The notes: a model not told the origin generated them from the sequence alone. Counted from the first letter of the stretch, positions 52,707 to 62,400 are shown. The stretch is DNA of 64,000 nt from Flavobacteriales bacterium (GCA_020635815.1 JACJZB010000004.1:186001-250000), one strand, 5' to 3'. A program made the numbers and translations.

Positions 52707-53000
52707 TTATAATTTTAGCCTTCCTTGTTTTACTTGTTTCTTTCGGAAACTAATTTCTTCCATATTTTTTAATTCGGAAGTAATGGGTTTATTATTAAGC
52801 AAAATAAACTCCTTCAATACAAAACTTTTAAGTTGTTCTTTTTCTTGTAGTAAATCTTTTAATTCAAAATCTTTATCATCGCCGTTTACAATAATTAAAT
52901 TATACAAATCTTCGGTAAGTGCACTTTCGATGCTTTCCTTTAAAATAGGATTGTATTTTTTAATTAGCCGTTTTAATTTATTTTCTTCTTTATGAGTCAT
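52707..53000 (-). CDS. Small hypothetical protein
   Basis: This 97-residue, highly charged, helical protein (LKRLIKKYNPILKESIESALTEDLYN..) has no signal peptide or known motif. An overlapping plus-strand frame of similar length is poorer: it is Phe/Ser-rich with a hydrophobic, low-complexity look typical of an antisense shadow. The minus-strand version has normal codon use and an ordinary charged composition. It stands alone between a repeat-rich gap and the GH3-like gene. Function unknown. Confidence 0.5.
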   Translation of the reverse strand: MTHKEENKLKRLIKKYNPILKESIESALTEDLYNLIIVNGDDKDFELKDLLQEKEQLKSFVLKEFILLNNKPITSELKNMEEISFRKKQVKQGRLKL

Positions 53001-53097
53001 TTCAAGTAAATATAAAAAAATATTGACAATTTTATAGATGGGCGTATTAATTTAATGTACGTAACTTTTTTAAAGAATTATACTTTAGAAGAGTTGA

Positions 53098-54597
53098 CTA
53101 TATTTTAAAAGGAGTTAATTCGTCAGCTATTTTTCTGTCGTTTGCTAAACGAGGTAATTTGTTTTGTCCTCCAAGTTTACCAACGCTTTTCATGTAAGCA
53201 TTAAACGCATTTGGTTGAAGAGGGGTAATTTTTAAAACACTTAACATTTCTCCAACTCTTAAATCTTTGTAGTAAGAGTTTTTGCCTTGCAAAATAATGT
53301 CAATTGCTTTCGCAAGCTTCTGTAAATCAATATTCTGGTGAGTAAATTCAACAAACCATTCGTGGTAAGCAATTCCTCCTTCGGGAGGATTTACTTGCGG
53401 AGCAACATGGTATTCGTTTACTTCAATTTTCAATTCATCGGTTGCTTTTTGTAAAGCATAATCAACTTCTTCTCCAATAACGTGTTCCCCAAAAGCGGAG
53501 GTAAAGTGTTTAATTCTTCCTGCAACTACAATTCGGTAAGGATTTAAAGAAACAAATTTTACTGTATCGCCAATACTATAACCCCATAAACCAGCATTGG
53601 TATTTAAGATTAAGGCATAATTTTTATTGAGTTCCACATCCTTCAACGAAATCCGAGTTGGATTTTCGTTAAAATATTCATCTGCAGGAATAAATTCAAA
53701 AAAGATACCGGCATTTATATTCAATAATAATCCTTCTTCTTTTTGAGTGTCTTGAAAAGCAATAAATCCTTCAGAAGCTGGATAAGTTTCTATGCTATCA
53801 ATGTGTTTGCCTATTGTTGCTTCAAATTTTGATCGGTAAGGCTCAAAATTTACACCACCGTAAATAAACAATGAAAACTCAGGAAAAATTTGAGCGATGT
53901 CTCTTTTACCAGTCGTTTCAATCAGTTTATCAAAATACATTTGCACCCATGGAGGAATACCAGAAATTAAGGTCATTTTTTCATTAACCGTTTCTTTAAT
54001 GATGGCATCAATTTTTGTTTCCCAATCATCAATACAATTGGTAGAATAGGAAGGCAGTCTATTTTTTTGTAAATATCCTGGGACATGATGTGCAACGATG
54101 CCAGATAAACGGCCAATAGGAACTTTTAACGAATTATCTAGCTCAGGACTACCCTGTAAAAAAATCATTTTACCATTAACAAAATCAGTCTTTTTGGTTT
54201 CGTTAATGTAGCATAGAATGGCATTTTTAGCTGCTTTTATTTGTTCATTAAGCGATGCTTTGGTGTTTGGAATGTATTTAGCACCAGATGTAGTTCCAGA
54301 AGTTTTAGAAAAGTAAGTTGGAAGTCCAGGCCACAAAACATCTTCTTGCCCTGCTTTAATTTTTTCGATGTAAGGTTTTAAATCTTCATAATCTTTAACA
54401 GGCACATTTTTTTTGAATGTTTCGTAATCAATAATACCGTTAAAATTATGGTCTTTGCCAAAAAGCGTTTTTTTACCTTGTGTAATTAAATCTTTAAAAA
54501 TAGTTTGCTGTGTAACAATAGGATTGCTGCTCCATTTTGCAATTTTATGGCAAACAAATTTAGCGTAAGGAATACTAAGGGCAGCTTTTATACTCAT
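53098..54597 (-). CDS. GH3-family acyl-adenylate synthetase-like protein
   Basis: This 499-residue protein has the layout of plant auxin-responsive GH3 proteins and their bacterial relatives: the ATP-binding SKTSGTTSGAKYIP near residue 98, IYGGVNFEPY, TYPASEGFIAFQD, LNTNAGLWGYSIGDTVKF and GRIKHFTSAFGEH. GH3 enzymes join carboxylates to amino acids through an acyl-adenylate. In Bacteroidota the substrate is not known. It is a single-gene unit. Together with the LuxE-like gene at 12050 it is the second unassigned adenylating enzyme in the window. Confidence 0.9.
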   Translation of the reverse strand: MSIKAALSIPYAKFVCHKIAKWSSNPIVTQQTIFKDLITQGKKTLFGKDHNFNGIIDYETFKKNVPVKDYEDLKPYIEKIKAGQEDVLWPGLPTYFSKTSGTTSGAKYIPNTKASLNEQIKAAKNAILCYINETKKTDFVNGKMIFLQGSPELDNSLKVPIGRLSGIVAHHVPGYLQKNRLPSYSTNCIDDWETKIDAIIKETVNEKMTLISGIPPWVQMYFDKLIETTGKRDIAQIFPEFSLFIYGGVNFEPYRSKFEATIGKHIDSIETYPASEGFIAFQDTQKEEGLLLNINAGIFFEFIPADEYFNENPTRISLKDVELNKNYALILNTNAGLWGYSIGDTVKFVSLNPYRIVVAGRIKHFTSAFGEHVIGEEVDYALQKATDELKIEVNEYHVAPQVNPPEGGIAYHEWFVEFTHQNIDLQKLAKAIDIILQGKNSYYKDLRVGEMLSVLKITPLQPNAFNAYMKSVGKLGGQNKLPRLANDRKIADELTPFKI

Positions 54598-54789
54598 GGT
54601 AAAATTTAATGATAACGAAGTTAATCAGATTTTATTAAACATCACTCTTATACTAATTTGTATTGTTTTTTTTTTAGGATTATTTATTTTTCCTTAATAA
54701 AGATGCGGGAGTAAAAGGATAGAGTTTAAATTACAACATGCTTTAAGATGAAGAATTGTTACTTACTTTTTGGGTTAATAATGAGGAAA

Positions 54790-56742
54790 TTATTTTAAAA
54801 TAATTCGACCCAGTTTTTCAGATAATTGGCGTTGAACCTTCTTAAGGTGCTGATATTCGGTCATTAATCGAATTTGCTCATCATCATCTTTCTCATTTTT
54901 TAATTGCAAATTAAGATCCTCAATTAAAGATTCTACTTTACATGCTTTAAAAGCAAAAACAGTATTAAAAACGGCTATTTTAACTTGACTATCTTCTGTT
55001 TTAACAAAAATACCGTGATTCCTCCAATTTTCACTTATCTCATATTTGTTAGATAATACATCAATAGCTAGTTTACTAATATCTTGATTCAGATGATTGA
55101 TAAAATCTTGATGTGTTGGTACTCGTTCTTCATTTACAATTTCAACATAATGATTAAATGCATCTTGAAGTATTGGGTTATCAAATGTTAATCCATCATT
55201 ATTAATGTTTGATAAAATGTAAACAGCTACTAAAACATCTTGTTTTTGGGTTTCTTCATTTTCATCTACTACATCAACAGTAATTGTCTCCGCTCCATAA
55301 GAGATTAACAATCGTATAATCTCATGCTCCCAATGGGCAATTTTATTCGAAATACTTGAGCTTTTCTCTTCTCTTGGCTCATAAAAATCTTCAATAGGTG
55401 GTGGTCCTTCATCAAATGGTTGATGATGAGACTTTGATGCTTTTCCTCTTAATATTTTATTTGTTTCATTAATTAGTGCTTGTTCACCTATGTCAAGTAA
55501 TGAGCTACATTCTTGCGTATAAATGGATCTTTTTATTTGGTCGGGTATTATAGCAATACTTGCAACAATCTCTTTAATGAGTTCAGCTTTTTTTATTGGG
55601 TCAGTACCCACTTCTTCTAATAAAACAGAAGTTTTAAATCGGATAAAATCTTGTGCACTTTCGGTAATATATTTCGTTAATTCTTCTGAGGAATGATTTT
55701 TTGCATAAGAATCAGGGTCCTCTCCATCAGGAAAAAGAACAACTCTTACATTCATGCCTTCTTGCAAAATCATATCTATTCCTCTAAACGAAGCTTTTAA
55801 TCCTGCTGCATCCCCGTCATAAAGAATGGTAATGTTTTCCGTAAACCGTTTTATTAATCGAATTTGCCCTTCAGTTAATGAAGTTCCTGATGAAGAAACA
55901 ACATTCTCAACCCCTGATTGATGTAAAGAAATAACATCGGTATAACCCTCAACTAAGTAGCAATTGTCTTGTTGTATGATTTCTTTTTTGGCAAAATAAA
56001 TACCATAAAGCACTTTGCTTTTGTGGTAAATTTCCGACTCAGGAGAGTTTAAATATTTTGCCGCTTTAGCATCAGTCTTTAAAATACGGCCTCCAAAACC
56101 TAAAACCCTACCCGATAAATTATGAATAGGAAACATCACCCGACCTTTAAACCGATCAAATTTCTTATCCTCCTTTACTATCGTTAATCCAGATTTCTCT
56201 AAGAATTCAATACTGTGTCCATCCTTCAAGGCTGTGTCAGTAAAAGCCGACCATTCATCAGGGCTATAGCCTAACTCAAATTTTTCGATTATCTCTTCAC
56301 GAAAACCACGTTCTTTAAAATAGCTTAACCCTATAGCTTTACCAGCTTGGGAATTGTGCATTTGGTCTTTAAAATACTTTGAGGCATAATTAGAAACAAC
56401 AAACAAACTTTCTTTTTCGTTAGCAACTTGTTTTTGCTCGTCGGTTTGCTCCTCTTCTTCTACCTCAATATTGTATTTGTTTGCTAAATAACGTAAAGCT
56501 TCTGGGTAAGAATAATGCTCATGCTCCATTATAAAATTGATGGAATTACCCGCTTTACCACAACCAAAACATTTATAAATTCCTTTTGCAGGAGATACCG
56601 TAAATGATGGTGATTTTTCGTTATGAAAAGGACAATTTCCTAAATAATTTGCACCACGTTTTTTTAAAGCTACAAACTCTCCAACCACATCTTCAATTAT
56701 TGCAGCATCAAATATTTCGTCTATGGTACTTTTAGGGATCAC
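54790..56742 (-). CDS. dnaG: DNA primase
   Basis: This 650-residue protein has the usual DnaG layout. The N-terminal zinc-binding CHC2 domain (CPFHNEKSPSFTVSP, then YKCFGCGKAGN) is complete with Cys-His-Cys-Cys. The catalytic core has the TOPRIM motifs VEGYTDVISLHQSG, LYDGDAAGLKA and DGEDPDSY. The C-terminal helicase-binding part is poorly conserved, as is normal. It makes RNA primers for DNA replication, working with DnaB. It is followed by an unrelated MORN-repeat lipoprotein gene upstream on the same strand. Confidence 0.95.
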   Translation of the reverse strand: MIPKSTIDEIFDAAIIEDVVGEFVALKKRGANYLGNCPFHNEKSPSFTVSPAKGIYKCFGCGKAGNSINFIMEHEHYSYPEALRYLANKYNIEVEEEEQTDEQKQVANEKESLFVVSNYASKYFKDQMHNSQAGKAIGLSYFKERGFREEIIEKFELGYSPDEWSAFTDTALKDGHSIEFLEKSGLTIVKEDKKFDRFKGRVMFPIHNLSGRVLGFGGRILKTDAKAAKYLNSPESEIYHKSKVLYGIYFAKKEIIQQDNCYLVEGYTDVISLHQSGVENVVSSSGTSLTEGQIRLIKRFTENITILYDGDAAGLKASFRGIDMILQEGMNVRVVLFPDGEDPDSYAKNHSSEELTKYITESAQDFIRFKTSVLLEEVGTDPIKKAELIKEIVASIAIIPDQIKRSIYTQECSSLLDIGEQALINETNKILRGKASKSHHQPFDEGPPPIEDFYEPREEKSSSISNKIAHWEHEIIRLLISYGAETITVDVVDENEETQKQDVLVAVYILSNINNDGLTFDNPILQDAFNHYVEIVNEERVPTHQDFINHLNQDISKLAIDVLSNKYEISENWRNHGIFVKTEDSQVKIAVFNTVFAFKACKVESLIEDLNLQLKNEKDDDEQIRLMTEYQHLKKVQRQLSEKLGRIILK

Positions 56743-56820
56743 TTTTCTATTTTCTATTTATTATTGACTATTGCTAATTAGGAATTTTTATAATCATTAT
56801 TCAATCAACAATATTCATTT

Positions 56821-57240
56821 TTAGAAATCTTTTTCCTCTATTAAAATTCCTTTTTCATTATAAAATTTCCAATGTCCCGATTTTTTATCATTAGTAAAAA
56901 AGCCTTCATATCTTAATTTGCCATTTGGATAATAGTTTTTGGCAACTCCATTTCTTTTACCATTGGTAAAACTTCCTTCGCTCCAAAGTTTTCCATCATC
57001 AAAATACACTTTCCAAACTCCGTCTCTTTTCCCTTCTTTAATGGCTCCTTCCATTCTTGTTTTACCATTTTCGTACAACTCTTTTTCTTTAACTTTTACA
57101 TCAACGCCATCTTTAACGCTATAGGTGTTCACATACTTTGGTTGGCCACTTTCATAAGTTTCTTCTATTTTTTCTACCTCTTTTGGAGAACAAGAAAATA
57201 GGATTAAAGCAATTTGCGAAATGATTAGAAAATTCTTCAT
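56821..57240 (-). CDS. MORN-repeat lipoprotein (YwqK-like)
   Basis: This 139-residue protein has a lipobox (LFSCS). The mature part is a run of MORN/YwqK-type repeats of about 22 residues, each built on YxNGKxxxEGxxxxGKRxGxWKxYxxxG (for example YENGKTRMEGAIKEGKRDG and YFDDGKLWSEGSFTNGKRNG). These repeats form beta hairpins and often sit at the membrane or mediate contacts. The family is found both as toxin partners and as free lipoproteins; no toxin gene is adjacent here. Function unknown. Confidence 0.85.
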   Translation of the reverse strand: MKNFLIISQIALILFSCSPKEVEKIEETYESGQPKYVNTYSVKDGVDVKVKEKELYENGKTRMEGAIKEGKRDGVWKVYFDDGKLWSEGSFTNGKRNGVAKNYYPNGKLRYEGFFTNDKKSGHWKFYNEKGILIEEKDF

Positions 57241-57283
57241 TTATAAAATGTTTATTCAAAAATAGTAAATTGAAAATTAAGGC

Positions 57284-58261
57284 TTATTTTGTTCTTTCTG
57301 TTGTATAAATAACCAAATTTGCTAAAGCTTTATTTGCTTCATTTTGCTCAAATTCTTTTAATATATTCAACGCTTTTTCTTTGTAGTTGAGCATTGCTTT
57401 TTGTGCATAATCTAACCCGCCACTTGCTATTACAAAATCAATAACTTGTTTTACTTTCTTTGTGTTGTTATTGTTGTGCTTTACAATGCTCATCATTTTT
57501 CGTTTCTCTAAAAAACTTGCTTTGCTTAAAGCAAAAATTAAAGGCAATGTCATTTTCTTTTCTTTAATATCTATACCTGTTGGTTTTCCTATTGTTTTAC
57601 CATCACTACCATAATCAAACAAATCGTCTTTTATTTGAAAGGCAATACCTGTATATTCTCCAAACAGTCGCATTTTTTCAACTTGTTCTTTAGTTGCTTT
57701 GGCTGAATTTGCCCCCGCAGCACAACAAGAGGCAATTAACGTTGCTGTTTTTTGACGAATTATATCGAAATAAATATCCTCCGTAATATCTAATTTTCGA
57801 GCTTTTTCTATCTGTAATAATTCTCCCTCACTCATTTCTCTAACTGAGTTTGACATAATTTCTAGCAAATCGTACTCTTTGTTCTCTACTGCTAACAACA
57901 ATCCTTTTGACAACAAATAATCGCCCACCAACACCGCAATTTTATTTTTCCAAATGGCGTTTATGCTCCAAAAACCTCTGCGTTTATCTGCATCATCAAC
58001 TACATCATCATGCACTAAGGTTGCGGTATGTAACAATTCTATCATAGAAGCAGCACGGTAAGTAGAATCGTTGGTTGGCCCAAAAAGTTTTGACGATAAA
58101 AAAACAAACATCGGTCGCATTTGTTTCCCTTTACGCTTAATAATATAGTGCATTATATTATTCAATAACGAAACACGGCTTTTCATTGAATCTCTAAACC
58201 AAGTTTCAAATTTTTCCATTTCCTCAGCAATGGGTGCCTGTATTTCTTTTATTGTTGCCAT
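57284..58261 (-). CDS. Polyprenyl synthetase (trans-isoprenyl diphosphate synthase)
   Basis: This has about 325 residues from the ATG at 58261. A TTG at 58276 would add five residues but overlaps the promoter -7 element. The two Asp-rich motifs of the family are present: LVHDDVVDDADKRRG and FQIKDDLFDYGSDG, with GKQMRPMFVFLSS ahead and the KATKEQVEKM linker. It chains isopentenyl diphosphate units, probably to the octaprenyl or similar length used for menaquinone. It uses the product of the dxr pathway. Exact chain length cannot be read by eye. Confidence 0.92.
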   Translation of the reverse strand: MATIKEIQAPIAEEMEKFETWFRDSMKSRVSLLNNIMHYIIKRKGKQMRPMFVFLSSKLFGPTNDSTYRAASMIELLHTATLVHDDVVDDADKRRGFWSINAIWKNKIAVLVGDYLLSKGLLLAVENKEYDLLEIMSNSVREMSEGELLQIEKARKLDITEDIYFDIIRQKTATLIASCCAAGANSAKATKEQVEKMRLFGEYTGIAFQIKDDLFDYGSDGKTIGKPTGIDIKEKKMTLPLIFALSKASFLEKRKMMSIVKHNNNNTKKVKQVIDFVIASGGLDYAQKAMLNYKEKALNILKEFEQNEANKALANLVIYTTERTK

Positions 58262-58273
58262 AAAATGTGACCG

Positions 58274-58281
58274 CAAAAGTA
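58274..58281 (-). promoter_or_regulatory. Promoter -7 element of the polyprenyl synthetase gene
   Basis: The minus strand reads TACTTTTG (58281-58274), an exact TAnnTTTG match. It covers the alternative TTG start at 58276 and so favours translation from the ATG at 58261. Confidence 0.55.
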
Positions 58282-58411
58282 ATGATTAAAGCTCATTCTA
58301 ATGTAAAATATTTTGAGGAAGTTATAACCGCTTAGGCAATACAAAAGCATGAACAAATAAGAGTATTTAAATCAAAGGAATACAAAAGATAATAACATAT
58401 AATTGCTGTAA

Positions 58412-59290
58412 TTACTTTATAGGAAAGAGCTTTTTGAACTTTTTAGGAGTTGGAACTGTAATTAAGAGTTGTTGTTGCGTAAAAGGATGTGTAAAACTTA
58501 AAGAGGCGGCGTGTAAATAAAGTCCTTTCCCCTTTAAGAGGAAACCTTCTTTGCTATATAGTAAATCGCCTAAAATAGGATTGCCAATACTCGCTAAATG
58601 TTTTCGTAATTGGTGTCTTCTGCCTGTTTCTGGTTGTAATTCTACCAAATTAAATTGTTCATATTTAGGAGAGGCAACGTTATCTAAAACCGTATATCTT
58701 GAAAACGCATTTTTATCATCAATTTCACTGTTAATCTCCCCGCTTTTTTTCATCTTTCCAATAGTAATCGCTAAATATGTTTTTTCAATTTTTCGATTTT
58801 CAAAGAGTTGGTTTAACTCAATTACAGCACCTGCTGTTTTGCCAATTAGTAATGCACCACTTGTTGGGTAATCTAATCGATGTATAGGTTCTGGTCGTTG
58901 CAAAGCATCTTGTTGGCTGCTTGCTTTTAAGTGGGGTAAAAGAGCATTTTGAAGCGTCCATTTTTTATTACCACTTACCAATATTCCGGGAGGTTTATTT
59001 ACTACTGCTAAAAAATCATCCTCATAAGTTACCTCAAGAGGAATATGAATAATTGGCTTTTTTTGGATAACATCACTTTGGTAAAGCTCTATGAGTTCTC
59101 CTCCCACAATATAATCTGCGGTAAAACCTTGTTTGCCATTAACAGTAATTAATCCGTTTTTTATTGCTTTTTTAATTCCTTTGCGAGTGGTAATGGTGTT
59201 AAAAATTCCTACAGCATAATCGGATAGTCGCTCTTGCTTTTTGAGAAGAGGAACCAGGTGAGATTCTATGGCAATGGGCGTAATCAACAA
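58412..59290 (-). CDS. RluA-family RNA pseudouridine synthase
   Basis: This 292-residue protein has an N-terminal S4-like RNA-binding part (SDYAVGIFNTITTRKGIKKAIKNGLITVNG), then the catalytic core with HRLDYPTSGALLIGKT near residue 140, whose Asp is the family catalytic residue, and QPETGRRHQLRKHLASIGNPILGD. It converts uridine to pseudouridine in rRNA or tRNA. A TTG is used as start, because no ATG or GTG occurs before the conserved start of the fold. It diverges from the M42 peptidase gene. Confidence 0.9.
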   Translation of the reverse strand: MLITPIAIESHLVPLLKKQERLSDYAVGIFNTITTRKGIKKAIKNGLITVNGKQGFTADYIVGGELIELYQSDVIQKKPIIHIPLEVTYEDDFLAVVNKPPGILVSGNKKWTLQNALLPHLKASSQQDALQRPEPIHRLDYPTSGALLIGKTAGAVIELNQLFENRKIEKTYLAITIGKMKKSGEINSEIDDKNAFSRYTVLDNVASPKYEQFNLVELQPETGRRHQLRKHLASIGNPILGDLLYSKEGFLLKGKGLYLHAASLSFTHPFTQQQLLITVPTPKKFKKLFPIK

Positions 59291-59387
59291 TAAAAAATTT
59301 TGTATGCTAAGGTAATAATCCTAAATAAAGAAAAAGATTGAAAATGTTTTTTATATAAATGGTAGAGAGAAAAATTTTTAGAATAGC

Positions 59388-59395
59388 TACCTTTG
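59388..59395 (+). promoter_or_regulatory. Promoter -7 element of the M42 peptidase gene
   Basis: TACCTTTG is an exact TAnnTTTG match. It lies downstream of an in-frame ATG at 59359 and 27 bases before the ATG at 59422, so the later start is probably the used one. Confidence 0.55.
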
Positions 59396-59421
59396 AATTT
59401 TTAACATTAAAAACATTCAAC

Positions 59422-60471
59422 ATGCCAATAAACATTCCATTATTAAAAGAAATAGCTGAGGTTGCAGGAGCACCAGGTCACGAACAACGTATTAGAGAAA
59501 TAGTACTAAGAGAGGTAAAACCTTTAGTTGACGAGATAAAAATTGACAACATGGGTAATGTTTACGCCATTAAAAAAGGAAAAAACGACAAACGTGTAAT
59601 GATTGGTGCACACATGGATGAAATTGGGTTTATAGTAACTCATATCGATGACAATGGATTTGTTCGTTTTCATACCTTAGGTGGTTTCGACCCTAAAACA
59701 TTAACAGCACAACGCGTAATTATTCATGGAAAAGAAGATATAATTGGTGTAATGGGTTCAAAACCTATTCATGTAATGAGCCCTGAAGAAAGAACTAAAA
59801 TGCCTAAAACAACCGATTATTTTATCGATTTAGGAAGAAATAAAGAAGAAGTTGAGAAAATTGTTAGCGTTGGAGACCCAATAACTAGAGAAAGAGGGTT
59901 AATTGAAATGGGCGATTGCGTTAACTGTAAATCGTTAGATAATAGATTGGCAGTTTTTATTTTAATAGAAACACTTAAAAATTTAAAAGATAAAGAAGTT
60001 CCTTTTGATGTTTATGGGGTGTTTACCGTTCAAGAAGAAGTAGGAGTTAGAGGGGCAAATGTTGCTGCATTAGAAATTAAACCTGATTTTGGTTTTGGAT
60101 TAGATACAACCATTGCATTTGATGTTCCTGGAGCAAAACCCGAAGAAATGATTACTAAATTAGGCGATGGAACAGCTATAAAAATTATGGATAGTTCAAC
60201 AATTTGTGATTACCGTATGGTAAAATTTATGGAGCAAGTTGCAACAAAAAATAACATCAAATACCAAAAAGAAATTTTAACAGCAGGAGGTACAGATACG
60301 GCTGGTATCCAGCGAATGAATCCAGGAGGAGCAATAGCTGGGGCAATATCAATTCCAACTCGTCATATCCACCAAGTGATAGAAATGGCTAATAAATACG
60401 ACATAAAAGGAAGTACAGATTTATTAACGCAGTGTTTGTTAGAGATAGATAAATACGACTGGAGTTTTTAA
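59422..60471 (+). CDS. M42-family metallopeptidase
   Basis: This has about 349 residues from the ATG at 59422 (an in-frame ATG at 59359 is upstream of the promoter -7 element). It has the two-metal site of M42 aminopeptidases: GAHMDEIGF with a His and Asp ligand, CKSLDNRLAV, EEVGVRGAN with the catalytic Glu pair, GLDTT, and RHIHQVIE near the C-terminus. It trims residues from the N-terminal ends of peptides, using zinc or cobalt, in the cytoplasm. Length is typical (about 350). Confidence 0.93.
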   Translation: MPINIPLLKEIAEVAGAPGHEQRIREIVLREVKPLVDEIKIDNMGNVYAIKKGKNDKRVMIGAHMDEIGFIVTHIDDNGFVRFHTLGGFDPKTLTAQRVIIHGKEDIIGVMGSKPIHVMSPEERTKMPKTTDYFIDLGRNKEEVEKIVSVGDPITRERGLIEMGDCVNCKSLDNRLAVFILIETLKNLKDKEVPFDVYGVFTVQEEVGVRGANVAALEIKPDFGFGLDTTIAFDVPGAKPEEMITKLGDGTAIKIMDSSTICDYRMVKFMEQVATKNNIKYQKEILTAGGTDTAGIQRMNPGGAIAGAISIPTRHIHQVIEMANKYDIKGSTDLLTQCLLEIDKYDWSF

Positions 60472-60495
60472 ATAAAAATTGTTTTTCATAGATTT

Positions 60496-60525
60496 TTTGC
60501 AATGTTAAATAAATTCTTACCTTTG
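60496..60525 (+). promoter_or_regulatory. Promoter of the DUF177-rpmF-fabH operon
   Basis: A -33 TTTG (60496-60499) and a -7 TACCTTTG (60518-60525) separated by 18 bases, an excellent match to the phylum consensus. It serves the DUF177 gene start at 60554. Confidence 0.72.
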
Positions 60526-60553
60526 CAAACTTTCTTTTAAAAAGAATGAAAAA

Positions 60554-61060
60554 TTGAAAGTACTGAAAGACTATACAATACAGTTTGTAAGTTTGAAACT
60601 AGGGACTCATTATTTTGAGTACGATGTGGATAACAAGTTCTTTGAAGAGTTTGACTATTTTGAATTTTTAGACGCTACTTTTAAAGTAGAACTAGCTTTT
60701 GAAAAACAGTCAACAATGATGTTACTTAATTTTAATTTCTCAGGAGAAATTACAGTGCCTTGTGATAGATGTTTGGAAGATTTAAACATTAACATAGAAG
60801 GTAATGAAAGGTTAATAGTAAAGTTTGGAAGCGAGCCTTACGATGGAACTGACGACATTGTGATTTTACCAGAAAATGCACATGAAATTAATGTAGCTCA
60901 ATTTATTTATGAGTTTATTGAAGTAAATATTCCGCAAAAAAAAGCACATGATGAAGCTGATTGCAACGAAGAAGTATTAAATAAACTAAATGAATTTAAA
61001 GTAAAAAATAATGATAAGATAGACCCACGTTGGTCAGGATTAGATAAATTTAACAATTAG
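60554..61060 (+). CDS. DUF177/YceD-family protein
   Basis: This has 168 residues, starting at TTG; an earlier ATG at 60546 runs into a stop at once. The core TVPCDRCLEDLNINIEG with its CxxC pair and the C-terminal DPRWSGLDKFN are typical of the DUF177/YceD family, which almost always lies before rpmF and affects rRNA or ribosome assembly. It is the first gene of the rpmF-fabH-acc block, with a strong promoter. A further Cys sits in EADCNEEV. Confidence 0.9.
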   Translation: MKVLKDYTIQFVSLKLGTHYFEYDVDNKFFEEFDYFEFLDATFKVELAFEKQSTMMLLNFNFSGEITVPCDRCLEDLNINIEGNERLIVKFGSEPYDGTDDIVILPENAHEINVAQFIYEFIEVNIPQKKAHDEADCNEEVLNKLNEFKVKNNDKIDPRWSGLDKFNN

Positions 61061-61074
61061 TAAAAAAAGATAAA

Positions 61075-61260
61075 ATGGCACATCCTAAAAGAAAGACTTC
61101 GAAACAAAGAAGAGATAAGAGAAGAACACACTATAAAGCAGTAGCACCTACTACTTCAAACTGTTCTAATTGTGGAGCTCCGGTTTTATATCACAGAGTA
61201 TGTGGTGAATGTGGATTCTACAGAGGAAAACAAGCAATAGAAAAAGAAATAGCACTATAA
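61075..61260 (+). CDS. rpmF: 50S ribosomal protein L32
   Basis: This 61-residue protein has the L32 start AHPKRKTSKQRRDKRRTHYKA and the zinc-binding pair CSNCGAP ... CGECGFYRG with all four cysteines, so it is the C+ (zinc) form. It is part of the large ribosomal subunit. It lies 14 bases after DUF177, as in many bacteria. Confidence 0.96.
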   Translation: MAHPKRKTSKQRRDKRRTHYKAVAPTTSNCSNCGAPVLYHRVCGECGFYRGKQAIEKEIAL

Positions 61261-61289
61261 TTTAGTAGCTTTTCAAACCAATAAACATT

Positions 61290-61322
61290 AAACTTACTGC
61301 GTCATAACCAGTAAGTTTTTTT
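61290..61322 (+). terminator. Intrinsic terminator after rpmF
   Basis: Arms AAACTTACTG (61290-61299) and CAGTAAGTTT (61309-61318) form a 10-base stem with a 9-base loop and a following T run. It separates rpmF from fabH, which then needs its own promoter (a TACCTTCG at 61364-61371 is a weak candidate). Confidence 0.75.
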
Positions 61323-61398
61323 GTTTTATCAAGTTATTCTTTTCTTAGGTAAGATATATTTTTTACCTTCGTTAATCATTTTTTGAAAAAAAGAAAAT

Positions 61399-62400
61399 AT
61401 GAGTAAAATTACCGCAGCAATTACAGCCGTTCAAGGGTATGTACCAGACTATGTATTAACCAACAAAGAGTTGGAAACAATGGTAGATACAAATGATGAA
61501 TGGATTACCACTAGAACTGGAGTTAAAGAAAGAAGAATTTTAAAAGGAGAAGGGAAAGGTGCTTCAGATATGGCAGCACCAGCGGTATTAGAACTTTGTA
61601 AGAAAAGAGGAATATCTCCAGAAGAAATAGACTTGTTGATATGTTGTACAGTTACTGCAGATCATATTTTCCCTGCTACGGCAAACATTATTACAGATAA
61701 AATTGGAGCAATAAATGCTTTTGGTTTTGATGTAAACGCAGCATGTTCAGGTTTCCTTTATGGTTTAGTAACGGGCTCAAAATTTGTTGAATCGGGGACA
61801 CATAAAAAAGTTGTTGTAGTTGGCGTAGATAAAATGTCAGCTTTAGTTGATTATGAAGACAGAGCTACTTGTATAATCTTTGGAGATGGGTGTGGTGCAG
61901 TATTGCTAGAGCCAGATACAGAAGGGTTTGGAGTGAGAGATTCTATTTTACGTAGTGACGGCTCAGGATTTCAATTCTTACATCAAAAAGCTGGAGGGTC
62001 AGCATATCCTCCAACATTAGAAACAGTTAAAAATAAAGAACATCATATCCACCAAGAAGGGCAGGCAGTATTTAAATTTGCGGTAACTAATATGGCAGAT
62101 GTTTCAGCTGAAATAATGGAAAAAAATAACTTGTCAAGTGACGATGTTGCTTGGTTAGTTCCACACCAAGCAAACAAACGTATTATTGACGCAACAGCTA
62201 GAAGAATGGGGGTTGGAGAAGAAAAAGTAATGCTTAACATCCATAAATATGGAAACACAACATCAGGCACAATTCCTTTGTGTTTGTGGGAATGGGAAGA
62301 CCAACTAAAAAAAGGAGATAATATCATCTTAGCTGCTTTTGGGGGAGGCTTTACATGGGGCTCTATATGGATAAAGTGGGCTTATGACGGAAAAAAATAA
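61399..62400 (+). CDS. fabH: Beta-ketoacyl-ACP synthase III
   Basis: This 333-residue protein has the usual FabH length. It has DEWITTRTGVKERRI, DVNAACSGFLYGL with the catalytic Cys near residue 115, PHQANKRIID with His, and KYGNTTSGTIPL with Asn, completing the Cys-His-Asn triad. It starts fatty-acid synthesis by joining acetyl-CoA (or a branched primer) to malonyl-ACP. It is placed before accB and accC, which make malonyl-CoA. Confidence 0.95.
   Translation: MSKITAAITAVQGYVPDYVLTNKELETMVDTNDEWITTRTGVKERRILKGEGKGASDMAAPAVLELCKKRGISPEEIDLLICCTVTADHIFPATANIITDKIGAINAFGFDVNAACSGFLYGLVTGSKFVESGTHKKVVVVGVDKMSALVDYEDRATCIIFGDGCGAVLLEPDTEGFGVRDSILRSDGSGFQFLHQKAGGSAYPPTLETVKNKEHHIHQEGQAVFKFAVTNMADVSAEIMEKNNLSSDDVAWLVPHQANKRIIDATARRMGVGEEKVMLNIHKYGNTTSGTIPLCLWEWEDQLKKGDNIILAAFGGGFTWGSIWIKWAYDGKK

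Noticed and set aside
52672..52995. Plus-strand open frame of 107 codons overlapping the 52707-53000 gene
   Set aside because: Phe/Ser/Leu-rich with low complexity, the usual look of an antisense shadow. The minus-strand frame has normal composition.
56821..57240. Toxin-antitoxin pair at the MORN/YwqK-like gene
   Set aside because: It is a lipoprotein, and the neighbours are dnaG and a polyprenyl synthetase, with no toxin-like gene.
59359..59421. Upstream ATG as the start of the M42 peptidase
   Set aside because: A consensus -7 element lies inside this extension, and the conserved fold begins after the ATG at 59422.
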